From the NCBI RefSeq assembly GCF_028649435.1, contig NZ_JAQSIN010000002.1: a stretch of DNA of 64,000 nt. The stretch is one strand, 5' to 3'. Below the pieces are notes generated by a model. The model saw only the letters and a program-made list of their open reading frames with translations. It had not been told where the DNA came from and did no database searches. The number at the start of each line of letters is the position of its first letter. The stretch's first letter is position 1. This document shows, piece after piece, positions 10,717 through 18,704 of this stretch. The stretch is from Curvibacter microcysteis. GTDB lineage: Bacteria > Pseudomonadota > Gammaproteobacteria > Burkholderiales > Burkholderiaceae_C. The translations under genes were made by a program, and so were the position numbers.

Positions 10717-11616
10717 GTGAAGTGGGCCATCCTCAGTTTGTTTGTTTTGACCACCTTGGTGGTGCATTTTCGGGGGCGGGTTCGCCTGGGGGCGTTCCGC
10801 CAGATCACCGACCACTCCACCTTTTTTGCGCCGGTCAATGTGCTGCTCTACAGCCTGTCCCAGGTGCCCAACCAGCCCTATCTGGCGGCCAGCCACTTTC
10901 CCGAAATGCAGTTGCTGGTGCAGCACTGGCAGGCGATCCGCGACGAGGGCTTGCACCTGGCCGAACTCGGGCGCATCAAGGCCTCTGACGGCTACAACGA
11001 CATCGGCTTCAATTCCTTTTTTCGCACCGGCTGGAAGCGTTTCTACCTGAAGTGGTACGACCAACCGCATCCCTCAGCCCAACAGCTGTGCCCAGTCACG
11101 GTGGGCTTGCTGCAGCAAGTGCCCTCGGTCAAGGCGGCGATGTTCGCGCACCTGCCGCCAGGGGCGCGCCTGGTGCGCCACCGAGACCCCTACGCCGGCT
11201 CGATCCGTTTTCACCTTGGGTTGGCCACGCCCAATGACGAGCGCTGCTTCATCGAGGTCGATGGTCAGCGCTACAGCTGGCGCGATGGCGAGGCGGTGTT
11301 TTTCGACGAGACCTACCTCCACCACGCCGAAAACCAGACCGAGCAGGATCGGCTGATCCTCTTTTGTGATGTCGAGCGGCCTGTCGCGGGCGCTTGGCTG
11401 CGCGCTTTCAACCGCTGGTTTGGGCGCCATGTGGTGGGAGCGGCCAGCTCACCCAACACGGCGGTGGACCACACCGGTGGCTTGAACCGCTTCTTTGCCG
11501 TGGCCTACCTGGCGCGTGTCTGGGGCAAGGGGCTCAAAGCGCGCAACCGCACGCTGTACTACCTGCTGAAGTGGCTGATCCTCGGTGGCTTGCTGGCGCT
11601 CTTGCTGTGGGTTTGA
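10717..11616 (+). CDS. aspartyl/asparaginyl beta-hydroxylase domain protein, LpxO-like
   Basis: A 299-residue Fe(II)/2-oxoglutarate dioxygenase. It has an N-terminal hydrophobic anchor (residues 2-18) and a C-terminal hydrophobic segment (about 280-299). The double-stranded beta-helix core shows RHRDP with His155 and Asp157, distal His202/His203, and a following LILFCDVERP strand. This matches the aspartyl/asparaginyl beta-hydroxylase family, which includes LpxO, the lipid A 2-hydroxylase. A membrane-anchored lipid A hydroxylase is plausible, but peptide substrates cannot be excluded. The start is GTG with CAGGCGAC upstream. Confidence 0.82.
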   Translation: MKWAILSLFVLTTLVVHFRGRVRLGAFRQITDHSTFFAPVNVLLYSLSQVPNQPYLAASHFPEMQLLVQHWQAIRDEGLHLAELGRIKASDGYNDIGFNSFFRTGWKRFYLKWYDQPHPSAQQLCPVTVGLLQQVPSVKAAMFAHLPPGARLVRHRDPYAGSIRFHLGLATPNDERCFIEVDGQRYSWRDGEAVFFDETYLHHAENQTEQDRLILFCDVERPVAGAWLRAFNRWFGRHVVGAASSPNTAVDHTGGLNRFFAVAYLARVWGKGLKARNRTLYYLLKWLILGGLLALLLWV

Positions 11617-11686
11617 CCGGGCACGCCGGCACCGGGGGGCGGGCGCGCCGCCTCGGGCGATGCCCTGAGGGGTGCAAAATCGGGCG

Positions 11687-13183
11687 ATGCACGTCCGCTC
11701 TCATTGGTCCCGACACGCGCCCTGGCTGGCCGCTGGCCTGTGCGCTTGCCTCGGTGTCGTGGTCCTGCTGCAGTGGCGCGTGGCGCAGTTGCACGAGGAA
11801 TTCGACACCCAGGCCCGCATTGCCCACCGCCTGCTGAGCCAGCGGGTGGTGCAGCACGACGCCATTTTGGCCACCCTGGCCACGGTGGGAATGGGCTCCG
11901 CCGCACCACCTTCCTTGGCGCTGTCAGGCCTGCAGGCCCTGTCCAAGGTCTACCCGCAAATCGTGCAAGTGCGCCAACGCTTGGCGGGCCAGTCTTGGCC
12001 GGCTGACTGGGCGTGCGCAGAGTCGGCCGAGCGCAGCTCGCGCGCGCAGTCGCAGCCTGCGCTGTGCATGGACGCGCGTGATTGGGCCCAAGGGCGCTAT
12101 GGGCTGGTCGCCGCGGCCGGGCCGGGGGCCTATGCCTTGCAAATCGATCTGCTGCAAACCGTGCCTTGGGAGGAGTGGCCTTTTCCCGCGCAGGGCAGTC
12201 CCGTCACCGTCCGCTTGGCCTTGCCGGGGTGGCCGGCGTTCTCCTTGAGCGCTCGGTCGGATGGTTTTGAGGGCGCTGTCTGGCGTTTTGACTTTGAGAA
12301 AAAGCTCGCGGCGGAGAGCCAGCCCTTCAAAGTGGTGCTGCAAGGTCGCGTGGGCTGGGCGGACTGGCCCTGGATCGGGTTGGGGGCTTGGCTGGCGCTG
12401 GTGCTGGGCGCCAGCGTCTTGTGGCGGGCTTGGCGTGGGCAGGCGCAAGCCCGACGACGTGCTGAGGAGCTGCTGCGCCTGGGGCAGGTGAGTCGCCTCA
12501 ACACCCTGGGCGAATTGGCCGCTGGCCTGGCCCATGAGCTCAACCAGCCGCTGACGGCCATCCTGGCCAACACCCGGGCGGGAGCGCGTTTGCTGGATGA
12601 GGAAGCGCCCGAACTGCCTCTGGTGCGCGAGGCCATGGCCCAGGCTGTTCAGCAAGCGCGCCGTGCTGCCGACGTGGTGGGGCGCTTGCGCCGTGTGGTC
12701 GAGCGACCGGCCCTGGGCCAGGCGCTGCAAGCCCTTGACCTGGAGGCCTGTGTGCGCGGGGCCCTGCATTTGCTGGAACCAGAGCTGCTGCGGCGCCAAG
12801 TTCAGGCGGAGTTGATCCTGTCCTCACCGGTGCCCGCCGTGCTGGCCGACCCCGTGGCGGTCGAGCAAATCGTGCACAACCTGCTCATGAACGCCTTGCA
12901 GGCGCTGGACAGCACGCCGACCGCCTCGGGCCGCATCACGCTGCGCCTGGTCGCCCAAGGCCCGATGGGGGCTCTGCGCGTGACAGACAATGGCCCTGGC
13001 CTGAGTCCTGAGGTCATGACGCGCTTGTTTCAACCCTTCTTCAGCACCCGGGAAGGGGGCTTGGGCTTGGGGCTGAGCCTGTGCGAGACCCTGGCTTCGG
13101 GGATGGGGGGCTCGCTGACGGCGGCGCAGGCCTCGCCTCGGGGCGCTGAATTCACCCTTTTGCTGCCGCTGGCCTCGCCATGA
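11687..13183 (+). CDS. sensor histidine kinase (FixL/NtrB class)
   Basis: Membrane sensor kinase of about 498 residues. Transmembrane helices near residues 9-27 and 225-250 bracket a periplasmic domain of about 200 residues with no recognisable fold. The HisKA motif LAHELNQPLTA carries His283. The ATPase part has NLLMNALQAL (N box), VTDNGPGLS (G1) and GLGLGLSLCE (G2). It overlaps the response regulator gene by 4 nt (ATGA), so the two are translationally coupled. The ATG at 11687 is preferred over an in-frame GTG at 11672 because the upstream GAGGGG is too close to the GTG. The signal is unknown. Confidence 0.87.
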   Translation: MHVRSHWSRHAPWLAAGLCACLGVVVLLQWRVAQLHEEFDTQARIAHRLLSQRVVQHDAILATLATVGMGSAAPPSLALSGLQALSKVYPQIVQVRQRLAGQSWPADWACAESAERSSRAQSQPALCMDARDWAQGRYGLVAAAGPGAYALQIDLLQTVPWEEWPFPAQGSPVTVRLALPGWPAFSLSARSDGFEGAVWRFDFEKKLAAESQPFKVVLQGRVGWADWPWIGLGAWLALVLGASVLWRAWRGQAQARRRAEELLRLGQVSRLNTLGELAAGLAHELNQPLTAILANTRAGARLLDEEAPELPLVREAMAQAVQQARRAADVVGRLRRVVERPALGQALQALDLEACVRGALHLLEPELLRRQVQAELILSSPVPAVLADPVAVEQIVHNLLMNALQALDSTPTASGRITLRLVAQGPMGALRVTDNGPGLSPEVMTRLFQPFFSTREGGLGLGLSLCETLASGMGGSLTAAQASPRGAEFTLLLPLASP

Positions 13184-13833
13184 ACACCACGCTGTCCCCT
13201 GTGATTCACCTGATCGACGACGACGAGGCCGTGCGTGCCAGCCTGGCCCTGCTGATAAGCACCGTCGGCCTGCGGGTCTGCACCTGGGCCGACCCACAGG
13301 CTTTTGTCGCCGAGTTCGACCGAGAGGGCATTGGCGCCATCGTGCTCGATGTGCGCATGCCAGGCATCAGTGGCCTGAGCCTGTTGGACAGCTTGATCGC
13401 CCAGGGGGTGGACCAGCCCGTGATCATGCTGACCGGGCATGGCACGGTGGATTTGTGTCGTCGGGCATTCAAGGCAGGGGCCACGGAGTTTCTCGAAAAA
13501 CCCGTCGACGACGAACTGCTGATCGACACCTTGCAGGCCTCCGTGCGTCAGCACGTGAAATCGCGCCAACGGTGGCAGGCCGATCGCACGGCACGCCAAC
13601 GATTTGCCCAGTTGTCACCGCGTGAGCGCGAGGTGCTCAGCCTGATCGTGCAGGGGCTGACCAACAAGGAGGTCGGACGTGCCCTGGCCCTGTCGCCGCG
13701 CACAGTCGAAACCCACCGCGCCAATGTGTTCGCCAAACTGGAAGCGCAGTCCCTGGCCCAGCTGATCCGCGGCTACGCTGACCTGGTCGAGACCCTGGCC
13801 GCGGTGGAGGGGGGCTCTTCGGCGACTCCGTAG
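13180..13833 (+). CDS. FixJ-family response regulator
   Basis: Response regulator of 217 residues. The receiver domain (1-125) has the acidic pocket IDDDEA, phosphoacceptor Asp57 in LDVRMPG, and a conserved Lys in FLEKP. A LuxR-type helix-turn-helix follows (about 145-210; LSPREREVLSLIVQGLTNKEVG). It is the cognate partner of the overlapping kinase. The next gene downstream encodes a GlcG-type secreted protein with an inverted repeat in its promoter region, so it is the best target guess. The direct signal-to-target link is inference. Confidence 0.9.
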   Translation: MNTTLSPVIHLIDDDEAVRASLALLISTVGLRVCTWADPQAFVAEFDREGIGAIVLDVRMPGISGLSLLDSLIAQGVDQPVIMLTGHGTVDLCRRAFKAGATEFLEKPVDDELLIDTLQASVRQHVKSRQRWQADRTARQRFAQLSPREREVLSLIVQGLTNKEVGRALALSPRTVETHRANVFAKLEAQSLAQLIRGYADLVETLAAVEGGSSATP

Positions 13834-13836
13834 TTC

Positions 13837-13854
13837 TACGCAGTCACACGCGTA
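13837..13854. promoter_or_regulatory. TACGC-N8-GCGTA inverted repeat before glcG-like gene
   Basis: The 5-bp arms TACGC and GCGTA are separated by 8 nt and lie about 100 nt before the next start codon, immediately after the response regulator stop. It is a candidate binding site for that LuxR-type regulator. The arms are short and the evidence is positional only. Confidence 0.3.
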
Positions 13855-13955
13855 AGCGCCCGAATGGACGGGGCAGGGCTCGTTTTCTAAAGTAGCGGCA
13901 CGGTGCTTGGCACCGCTTTCTTCGGCCTTCCGGCCCCTATCTTTTTGGAGACACC

Positions 13956-14444
13956 ATGAAAAAACCTTTGGCCCTGATCACTGTGGCGCTGTGCATGGCG
14001 GGCGCGGCCCAGGCTCAAGCGGTGCGCACCGAGCGCAACATGTCCTTGGAGCTGGCCAACCAAATTGCCGCCGCCAGCGTGGCGAGTTGCGCTGCCAATG
14101 GCTACGCCGTCACGGCCACCGTGGTGGACCGCGCTGGCAGTGTCCGCGCCGTGCAGCGCGCGGACCTGGCGGGCCCCCACACCCTGGGCGCGAGCGAGCA
14201 AAAAGCCTTCACCTCGGCCTCGGCCAAAAACACCACCCTGGCGATGATGGAAAACGCCCAAAAGAACCCTGCCGCCGCCAACCTGGTGCACATCCCTGGT
14301 TTTCTGCTGGTTGGCGGTGGCGTGCCCATCAAGGTCGGAAACGAAACCATTGGTGCGGTGGGCGTGGGTGGCGCACCGGGGGGGCACTTGGATGAGCAGT
14401 GCGCCCAGGCAGCGCTGGACAAGGTCAAAGACCTGCTCAAGTAA
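13956..14444 (+). CDS. secreted GlcG/HbpS family heme-binding-like protein
   Basis: A 162-residue protein with a cleavable signal peptide (residues 1-21, ending AQA). The mature part matches the GlcG/HbpS/PduO-C family: SLELANQIAAASVASC, VVDRAGSVRAVQRADLAGPHT, ASEQKAFTSASAKN and a Gly-rich IGAVGVGGAPGG loop. Some members bind heme or cobalamin, and others sit beside glycolate or alcohol oxidation genes. TTTGGAGAC upstream is a strong ribosome-binding site. It follows the sensor-regulator pair. Downstream, a 6-bp ACCCCC/GGGGGT hairpin (14526-14544) may end the transcript. Confidence 0.8.
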   Translation: MKKPLALITVALCMAGAAQAQAVRTERNMSLELANQIAAASVASCAANGYAVTATVVDRAGSVRAVQRADLAGPHTLGASEQKAFTSASAKNTTLAMMENAQKNPAAANLVHIPGFLLVGGGVPIKVGNETIGAVGVGGAPGGHLDEQCAQAALDKVKDLLK

Positions 14445-14599
14445 ACCGCGTTGGGCGGCGTGGCAGCACAGCGCGGAGCGGCTGCTCGTTCGTGCTTTCG
14501 CTGTGTGTGAATTCCTACCGCGAACACCCCCGTGGGATGGGGGTAAGCGGTCAGGAAACTTGGCTGAATGGTCAATCAACTTCATAATTCTTGACACTT

Positions 14600-15085
14600 A
14601 TGAAGAAGACCATTGCTGCAGCCCTGGGAGGGGCTCTGTTGGCGCTGGCAGCCACCAGTTTGGTGGACGCAGCGCTTTATTTGAAACGGGCCGAGCCCGC
14701 CTCGGACGGCTCGGTGCACCGGCCCCTGTCCGAATTCCAGGTCAACCCGGAGTGGGTGATCGATGGCAAGCCCAATTTTCGGGCGACGGAAATTAGGCGC
14801 TCACACGATGGGCGGACCACCACGGGCTTGTGGGCCTGTGACGGCCCCAGCACTTTTGAGTGGCATTTCTGGATTGATGAAACCGTGCACCTGCTCGAGG
14901 GCGAGGTGCAAGTCACCTACCAGGGCCGCCAGTTCACCCTGAAGCCGGGCGACACGGCGACCTTTTTGGCCGGCACGCGAGCGACTTGGCACGTGCCGCA
15001 ATTGGCCCGCAAGGCCTTCAGCCTGCACGAGCCGGGTCGCTTGATTCGCCTGTGGCGGCGCTTGAATCTCAGCACCCAGGCGTGA
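14600..15085 (+). CDS. cupin-domain protein with N-terminal hydrophobic leader
   Basis: Protein of about 161 residues beginning MKKTIAAALGG. The hydrophobic N-terminus (about 3-24) is a signal peptide or anchor. The C-terminal half is a single cupin of the DUF861/cupin_3 type: TTGLWACDGPSTFEWHF, ETVHLLEGEV and GDTATFLAGTRATWHVP. The usual metal-binding His cluster is only partly present, so enzymatic activity is uncertain. The start is the ATG at 14600, and no good Shine-Dalgarno precedes it. It converges on azoR, with a strong shared terminator between them. Confidence 0.75.
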   Translation: MKKTIAAALGGALLALAATSLVDAALYLKRAEPASDGSVHRPLSEFQVNPEWVIDGKPNFRATEIRRSHDGRTTTGLWACDGPSTFEWHFWIDETVHLLEGEVQVTYQGRQFTLKPGDTATFLAGTRATWHVPQLARKAFSLHEPGRLIRLWRRLNLSTQA

Positions 15086-15097
15086 CGCGGGGGGTAT

Positions 15098-15132
15098 CAA
15101 GCAAAACGGCCCTTGACGGGCCGTTTTGCTTG
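15098..15132. terminator. bidirectional Rho-independent terminator
   Basis: A perfect 15-bp stem (CAAGCAAAACGGCCC with its complement) surrounds loop TTGAC. The A-rich left arm and T-rich right arm make it work in both directions, for the cupin gene and for azoR. Confidence 0.9.
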
Positions 15133-15167
15133 ACAGGGAGGCCGGGCCCATGGGCCCAGGGATGGCT

Positions 15168-15785
15168 TTACGCCAAGGCGGCGATCTCTGCCTGGGCCGA
15201 GGCCAGTGCTTCGCTCTTGACCGCGTCCCCCATGGCCAGGCCCTCGGCGCGCACGATGCTCACATCGCGAATGCCGAGGAAGCCGAACACCGTGGTCAGG
15301 TAGGTTTCTTGGTGTTCCATGGCACGACCGGCTTCCGAGGTGGCGTACTTGCCGCCGCGTGTGGACACCACGACCACCTTCTTGCCGCCTGCCAGGCCTT
15401 CAGGGCCGTTGGCGGTGTAGCGGAAGGTGCGACCGGCCTGGCAGATGCGGTCGATCCAGGCCTTCAGTTGGCTGGGGATGCTGAAGTTGTACAGCGGTGC
15501 ACCCACCACGATCACGTCAGCGGCCAGGAATTGGCTCACCAGGGCTTCCGAGATCGCGTTTTCTTGTTGCTGCACGGCACTCAGTTCGGCCGTGCCAGCG
15601 GGCAGGCGAAAGCCCAGCGAATCCATGTTCAGGTGGTTGGGGGCTTGGGTCGCCAGGTCCAGGTAGCTCACCTCGAGGTCGGCGTGGCGGGCCTTCCATT
15701 GGGCCACGGTCTGGGCCGTGAGTTGACGCGACACGGAGTTGTCGCCAAGGACGCTGGAGTCAATGTGAAGCAGTTTCATGGTCAA
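15168..15785 (-). CDS. azoR: FMN-dependent NADH-azoreductase
   Basis: A 205-residue flavodoxin-fold quinone/azo reductase of the AzoR family, which reduces quinones and azo dyes with NADH in the cytoplasm. Visible family features are KLLHIDSSVLGDNSVSRQLTA (FMN phosphate loop), VGAPLYNFSIPSQLKAWIDR, and SRGG-like VVSTRGGKY. The length is typical. It is monocistronic. The 448-bp spacer upstream is AT-rich and contains an inverted repeat (15855-15870) that may bind its regulator. No LysR- or HxlR-type regulator gene is adjacent. Confidence 0.93.
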   Translation of the reverse strand: MTMKLLHIDSSVLGDNSVSRQLTAQTVAQWKARHADLEVSYLDLATQAPNHLNMDSLGFRLPAGTAELSAVQQQENAISEALVSQFLAADVIVVGAPLYNFSIPSQLKAWIDRICQAGRTFRYTANGPEGLAGGKKVVVVSTRGGKYATSEAGRAMEHQETYLTTVFGFLGIRDVSIVRAEGLAMGDAVKSEALASAQAEIAALA

Positions 15786-16160
15786 TCCTGAGGTGTTGAA
15801 TGCCGCTGGGGCGATGGGAATATTGTCCAGGCCGATCCAATCTTTGATAAGCCGTCAATTTTGGAATTGATTGTCTTGCTGGTGTATCTAATCAGCCGGG
15901 GTGCTGTGATCGCCATGCTGCATGGCTTGACCCACTGGGTTCAGGTCTCTGCAGGGCGGGGGCGGGTGGGATGACCTGGCTGCCGTCCCTGGGCTCAAGT
16001 CGGGAGGCTGTGAGGGCGCGCTCTGCGGTCCGCGCAAGGCGGCAGGGGCCCCGTGGTCAATCTATATGTTGAATTACGGATAAACAAACAACGAAGTATT
16101 CGTTCTTGTTTTAAGTGTTTCTTCGCAGAATCGCAGCCTAACCCAAGTCAAGGATGCCCT
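15786..16160. other. divergent promoter region, azoR / sulfate operon
   Basis: A non-coding spacer shared by azoR (leftward) and the sulfate uptake operon (rightward). The azoR-proximal 115 bp is AT-rich and carries an inverted repeat. The middle (about 15900-16050) is GC-rich with no feature I can name. About 16055-16135 is again AT-rich, with runs such as GTTGAATTACGGATAAACAA, and probably holds the sulfate operon promoter and any CysB-type activator site. I could not place -35/-10 boxes with confidence. Confidence 0.5.
15855..15870. promoter_or_regulatory. TCAATT-N4-AATTGA inverted repeat upstream of azoR
   Basis: Perfect 6-bp arms flank TTGG, 70 nt before the azoR start codon, in AT-rich DNA. 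This is a plausible operator for a redox- or quinone-responsive repressor. The binding protein is unknown. Confidence 0.35.
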
Positions 16161-16229
16161 ATGCCCCATCTCATCTCTGTCCACTGCTGCATGATCCGGC
16201 CAATGCGCCGGGTCCTCGCTAGGGACTGA
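16161..16229 (+). CDS. candidate cysteine-codon leader peptide of the sulfate operon
   Basis: A 22-residue reading frame starts MPHLISVHCC, with tandem cysteine codons (TGC TGC, residues 9-10), and ends TGA at 16227-16229, only 4 nt before the next start codon. It has a good ribosome-binding site (AAGGA, 6 nt before the ATG), better than that of the following gene, whose AGGGA lies inside the end of this frame. A stem (16193-16214, 8 bp with one G-U pair) begins 3 nt after the Cys codons. The layout fits ribosome stalling at Cys codons to sense cysteine supply ahead of sulfate import. It is out of frame with the downstream gene. Function is inference. Confidence 0.55.
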   Translation: MPHLISVHCCMIRPMRRVLARD

Positions 16230-16233
16230 GCGC

Positions 16234-16815
16234 ATGGCGGCCACCCCTTCAGTGATCATCGTGCCGGGCTGGCGCGATTCCGGACCAGGCCATTGGCAAA
16301 GCCTGTGGGCCGAGCGCTTGCCGACGGCGAAACGGGTGCACCAAGACGACTGGGTTACCCCCAGCCGGGCGGCTTGGGTGGGTTCTTTGGCGCGCACCAT
16401 CGAGGAGGCTTCCGGCCCTGTGGTCTTGGCCGCCCACAGCCTGGGTTGCATGGCGGTGGTGCATCTGCCCACCGAGGTCCTGGGGCGCGTTCAAGGCGCG
16501 CTGTTGGTGGCGCCAGCCGACCCCGAGCGCCGCGCCGTGCTGAGTGACTTTGCCCCGGCGCCGTGTGAGCGTTTGCCATATCGAAGTATCCTTGTGGCCA
16601 GCAGCAACGACCCCTTCTGTCCGATCCGCCTGGCGGGGGCTTACGCCCGATCCTGGGGCAGCGAGTTTGTTCGCTTGCAGGACGCCGGCCACATCAATGT
16701 CGAGTCCGGGCATGGTGAATGGCCTCTGGGTTTGGCGTTGTTGCAGTCGCTGGCTGGCGACCTCGCTTTGGGCGTGGCCTCGGCCCCTCTCCAACCGACT
16801 CTTGAATCGACATGA
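16234..16815 (+). CDS. RBBP9/YdeN-type alpha/beta hydrolase
   Basis: A 193-residue serine hydrolase of the RBBP9/DUF1234 family. It opens with VPGWRDSGPGHWQSLW. The nucleophile elbow is AAHSLGC, the acidic residue is in SSNDPFCP, and the catalytic His is in DAGHINVESGHG. The physiological substrate is unknown for the bacterial members. It is the first long gene of the sulfate uptake operon and overlaps sbp by 4 nt (ATGA), so it is co-translated with the transporter. Translation of its start is probably coupled to the small leader ORF that ends 4 nt upstream. Its position suggests a role in sulfur scavenging, for instance sulfate-ester or thioester release, but that is a guess. Confidence 0.85.
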   Translation: MAATPSVIIVPGWRDSGPGHWQSLWAERLPTAKRVHQDDWVTPSRAAWVGSLARTIEEASGPVVLAAHSLGCMAVVHLPTEVLGRVQGALLVAPADPERRAVLSDFAPAPCERLPYRSILVASSNDPFCPIRLAGAYARSWGSEFVRLQDAGHINVESGHGEWPLGLALLQSLAGDLALGVASAPLQPTLEST

Positions 16816-17813
16816 AAACCCACTTCAAGCTGACCCTGGCCGCCTTGGCCCTGGCCGCTGGCTCTCTGGCCAGCGCTCAAACCACCTTGCTCAATGCCTC
16901 CTACGATGTGGCGCGTGAGTTCTACAAGGACTACAACGCTGCATTTGTGGCGCACTGGAAGAAGACCACCGGCAAGGACGTGAAGATCGACCAGGCCCAC
17001 GGTGGCTCCAGCGCCCAGGCGCGCGCCGTCAATGACGGCCTGGACGCCGATGTCGTGACCATGAACACCACCACCGATGTGGACTTTTTGGCCAGCACCG
17101 GCGTGGTGGCCAAGGACTGGGCCAAGCGCTTCCCCGGCAACGCTTCGCCGACCAGCTCGACCATGCTGTTTTTGACCCGCAACGGCAACCCCAAGAACAT
17201 CAAGGACTGGGATGACCTGATCAAGCCCGGCATCCAGGTCATCGTGGTCAACCCCAAGACCGGTGGCAATGGCCGCATGGCTTACCTGGCGGCCTGGGGC
17301 TATGTGCGCAAGAAGGGCGGCACCGACGCCCAGGCGGCGGAATTTGTGGGCAAGCTCTACAAGAACGTGCCCGTGCTGGCCAAGGGCGGGCGCGACGCGA
17401 CCACCATCTTCTTGCAACGCAACATCGGCGACGTGCTGGTGACCTTCGAGTCTGAGGTGGTGTCGGTGGACCGTGAGTTCGGCGCAGGCAAGGTCGATGC
17501 GGTTCACCCCTCGATCAGCATCATCGCGGAGAACCCCGTGGCGGTGGTGGAACGCACCGTGGCCAAGAAGGGCACGGGCGATCTCGCCAAGGCTTACCTT
17601 GACTACCTGTATTCCGATGAAGCTCAGGAAATTGCCGCCAAACACGCGCTGCGCCCGCGCTCGGCGGCCGTGCTCAAAAAGCACGCCGAGGTGTTCAAGC
17701 CCATTCAGCTCTTCGCGGTGTCTGATTACTTCGGCTCTTTGGCCGAAGCCCAAAAAGTCCACTTCAATGATGGTGGTCAGTTCGACAAGCTCTACAGCCC
17801 CGGTGGCAAGTAA
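16812..17813 (+). CDS. sbp: sulfate/thiosulfate-binding periplasmic protein
   Basis: Periplasmic solute receptor of 333 residues for the sulfate/thiosulfate ABC importer. The signal peptide covers residues 1-22 (ending ASA). The mature start LLNASYDVAREFYKDYN, then DQAHGGSSAQARAV and NPKTGGNGRMAYLAAWG, are the classic Sbp/CysP fingerprints. The family usually has Ser at the second-Gly position of NPKTGGNG. It delivers sulfate to CysT/CysW. Only 6 nt separates it from cysT. Sbp and CysP are hard to tell apart from sequence alone. Confidence 0.93.
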   Translation: MKTHFKLTLAALALAAGSLASAQTTLLNASYDVAREFYKDYNAAFVAHWKKTTGKDVKIDQAHGGSSAQARAVNDGLDADVVTMNTTTDVDFLASTGVVAKDWAKRFPGNASPTSSTMLFLTRNGNPKNIKDWDDLIKPGIQVIVVNPKTGGNGRMAYLAAWGYVRKKGGTDAQAAEFVGKLYKNVPVLAKGGRDATTIFLQRNIGDVLVTFESEVVSVDREFGAGKVDAVHPSISIIAENPVAVVERTVAKKGTGDLAKAYLDYLYSDEAQEIAAKHALRPRSAAVLKKHAEVFKPIQLFAVSDYFGSLAEAQKVHFNDGGQFDKLYSPGGK

Positions 17814-17819
17814 TACAAG

Positions 17820-18704
17820 ATGAGTGCTTCTTCTGTGACGGGGGCCAGCCCCGCCAACCCCCTGGTGCGCCGCGCAGGGGGCGCCAAACGCGTGTTGCCT
17901 GGATTCGGTCTGACCCTGGGTTACACCGTGCTGTACCTCAGTGTGATCGTGTTGATTCCGCTGTCGGCCTTGCTGTTCAAAACCTCAACCCTCAGTTGGG
18001 ACCAGTTCTGGAACGCGGTCACAGCACCGCGCGTGCTGGCTTCGTACCGCCTGACCTTTGGGGCCTCGCTGATCGCAGCCCTGGTCAATGTGGTGTTTGG
18101 CCTGTTGGTCGCCTGGGTGTTGGTGCGCTACACCTTCCCGTTCAAGAAGATTGTCGATGCCTTGGTCGATTTGCCTTTTGCGCTGCCCACGGCCGTGGCG
18201 GGCATTTCGCTGACGGCCTTGCTGGCTGGCAATGGCTGGGTGGGGCAGTACCTCGAGCCCCACGGCATTCAGCTCGCTTTCAAGCCCGCAGGCATTGTGG
18301 TGGCGCTGATCTTCATTGGCCTGCCCTTTGTGGTGCGCACGGTGCAACCGGTGCTGGAGGATGCAGAAAAAGAGCTGGAAGAAGCCGCGACCTGCCTGGG
18401 CGCCACGCGTTGGCAGACCTTCACCCGCGTGATCTTCCCCTCGATTGCCCCCGCCTTGTTGACCGGGTTTGCGATGGCCTTTGCACGGGCCATTGGTGAG
18501 TACGGCTCGGTGATCTTCATCGCCGGCAACATGCCCATGGTGTCTGAGATCACCCCGCTGATCATCATCGGCAAGCTGGAGCAATACGACTACGCCGGCG
18601 CGACCGCCGTGGCCGTGGTGATGCTGGTCATCTCCTTCGTGCTGCTGCTGGTCATCAACGCCCTGCAAGCCTGGCAGCGTCGCCACACCGGAGCCCCCGC
18701 ATGA
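17820..18704 (+). CDS. cysT: sulfate ABC transporter permease CysT (CysU)
   Basis: Inner-membrane permease of 294 residues with about six transmembrane helices. The EAA loop that docks on CysA reads EEAATCLGATRWQTFTRVIFP. LPFALPTAVAGISLTALL and AIGEYGSVIFIAGN are characteristic of CysT/CysU. It forms the channel with CysW. The gene is tightly packed: 6 nt after sbp and a 4-nt ATGA overlap with cysW. Confidence 0.95.
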   Translation: MSASSVTGASPANPLVRRAGGAKRVLPGFGLTLGYTVLYLSVIVLIPLSALLFKTSTLSWDQFWNAVTAPRVLASYRLTFGASLIAALVNVVFGLLVAWVLVRYTFPFKKIVDALVDLPFALPTAVAGISLTALLAGNGWVGQYLEPHGIQLAFKPAGIVVALIFIGLPFVVRTVQPVLEDAEKELEEAATCLGATRWQTFTRVIFPSIAPALLTGFAMAFARAIGEYGSVIFIAGNMPMVSEITPLIIIGKLEQYDYAGATAVAVVMLVISFVLLLVINALQAWQRRHTGAPA

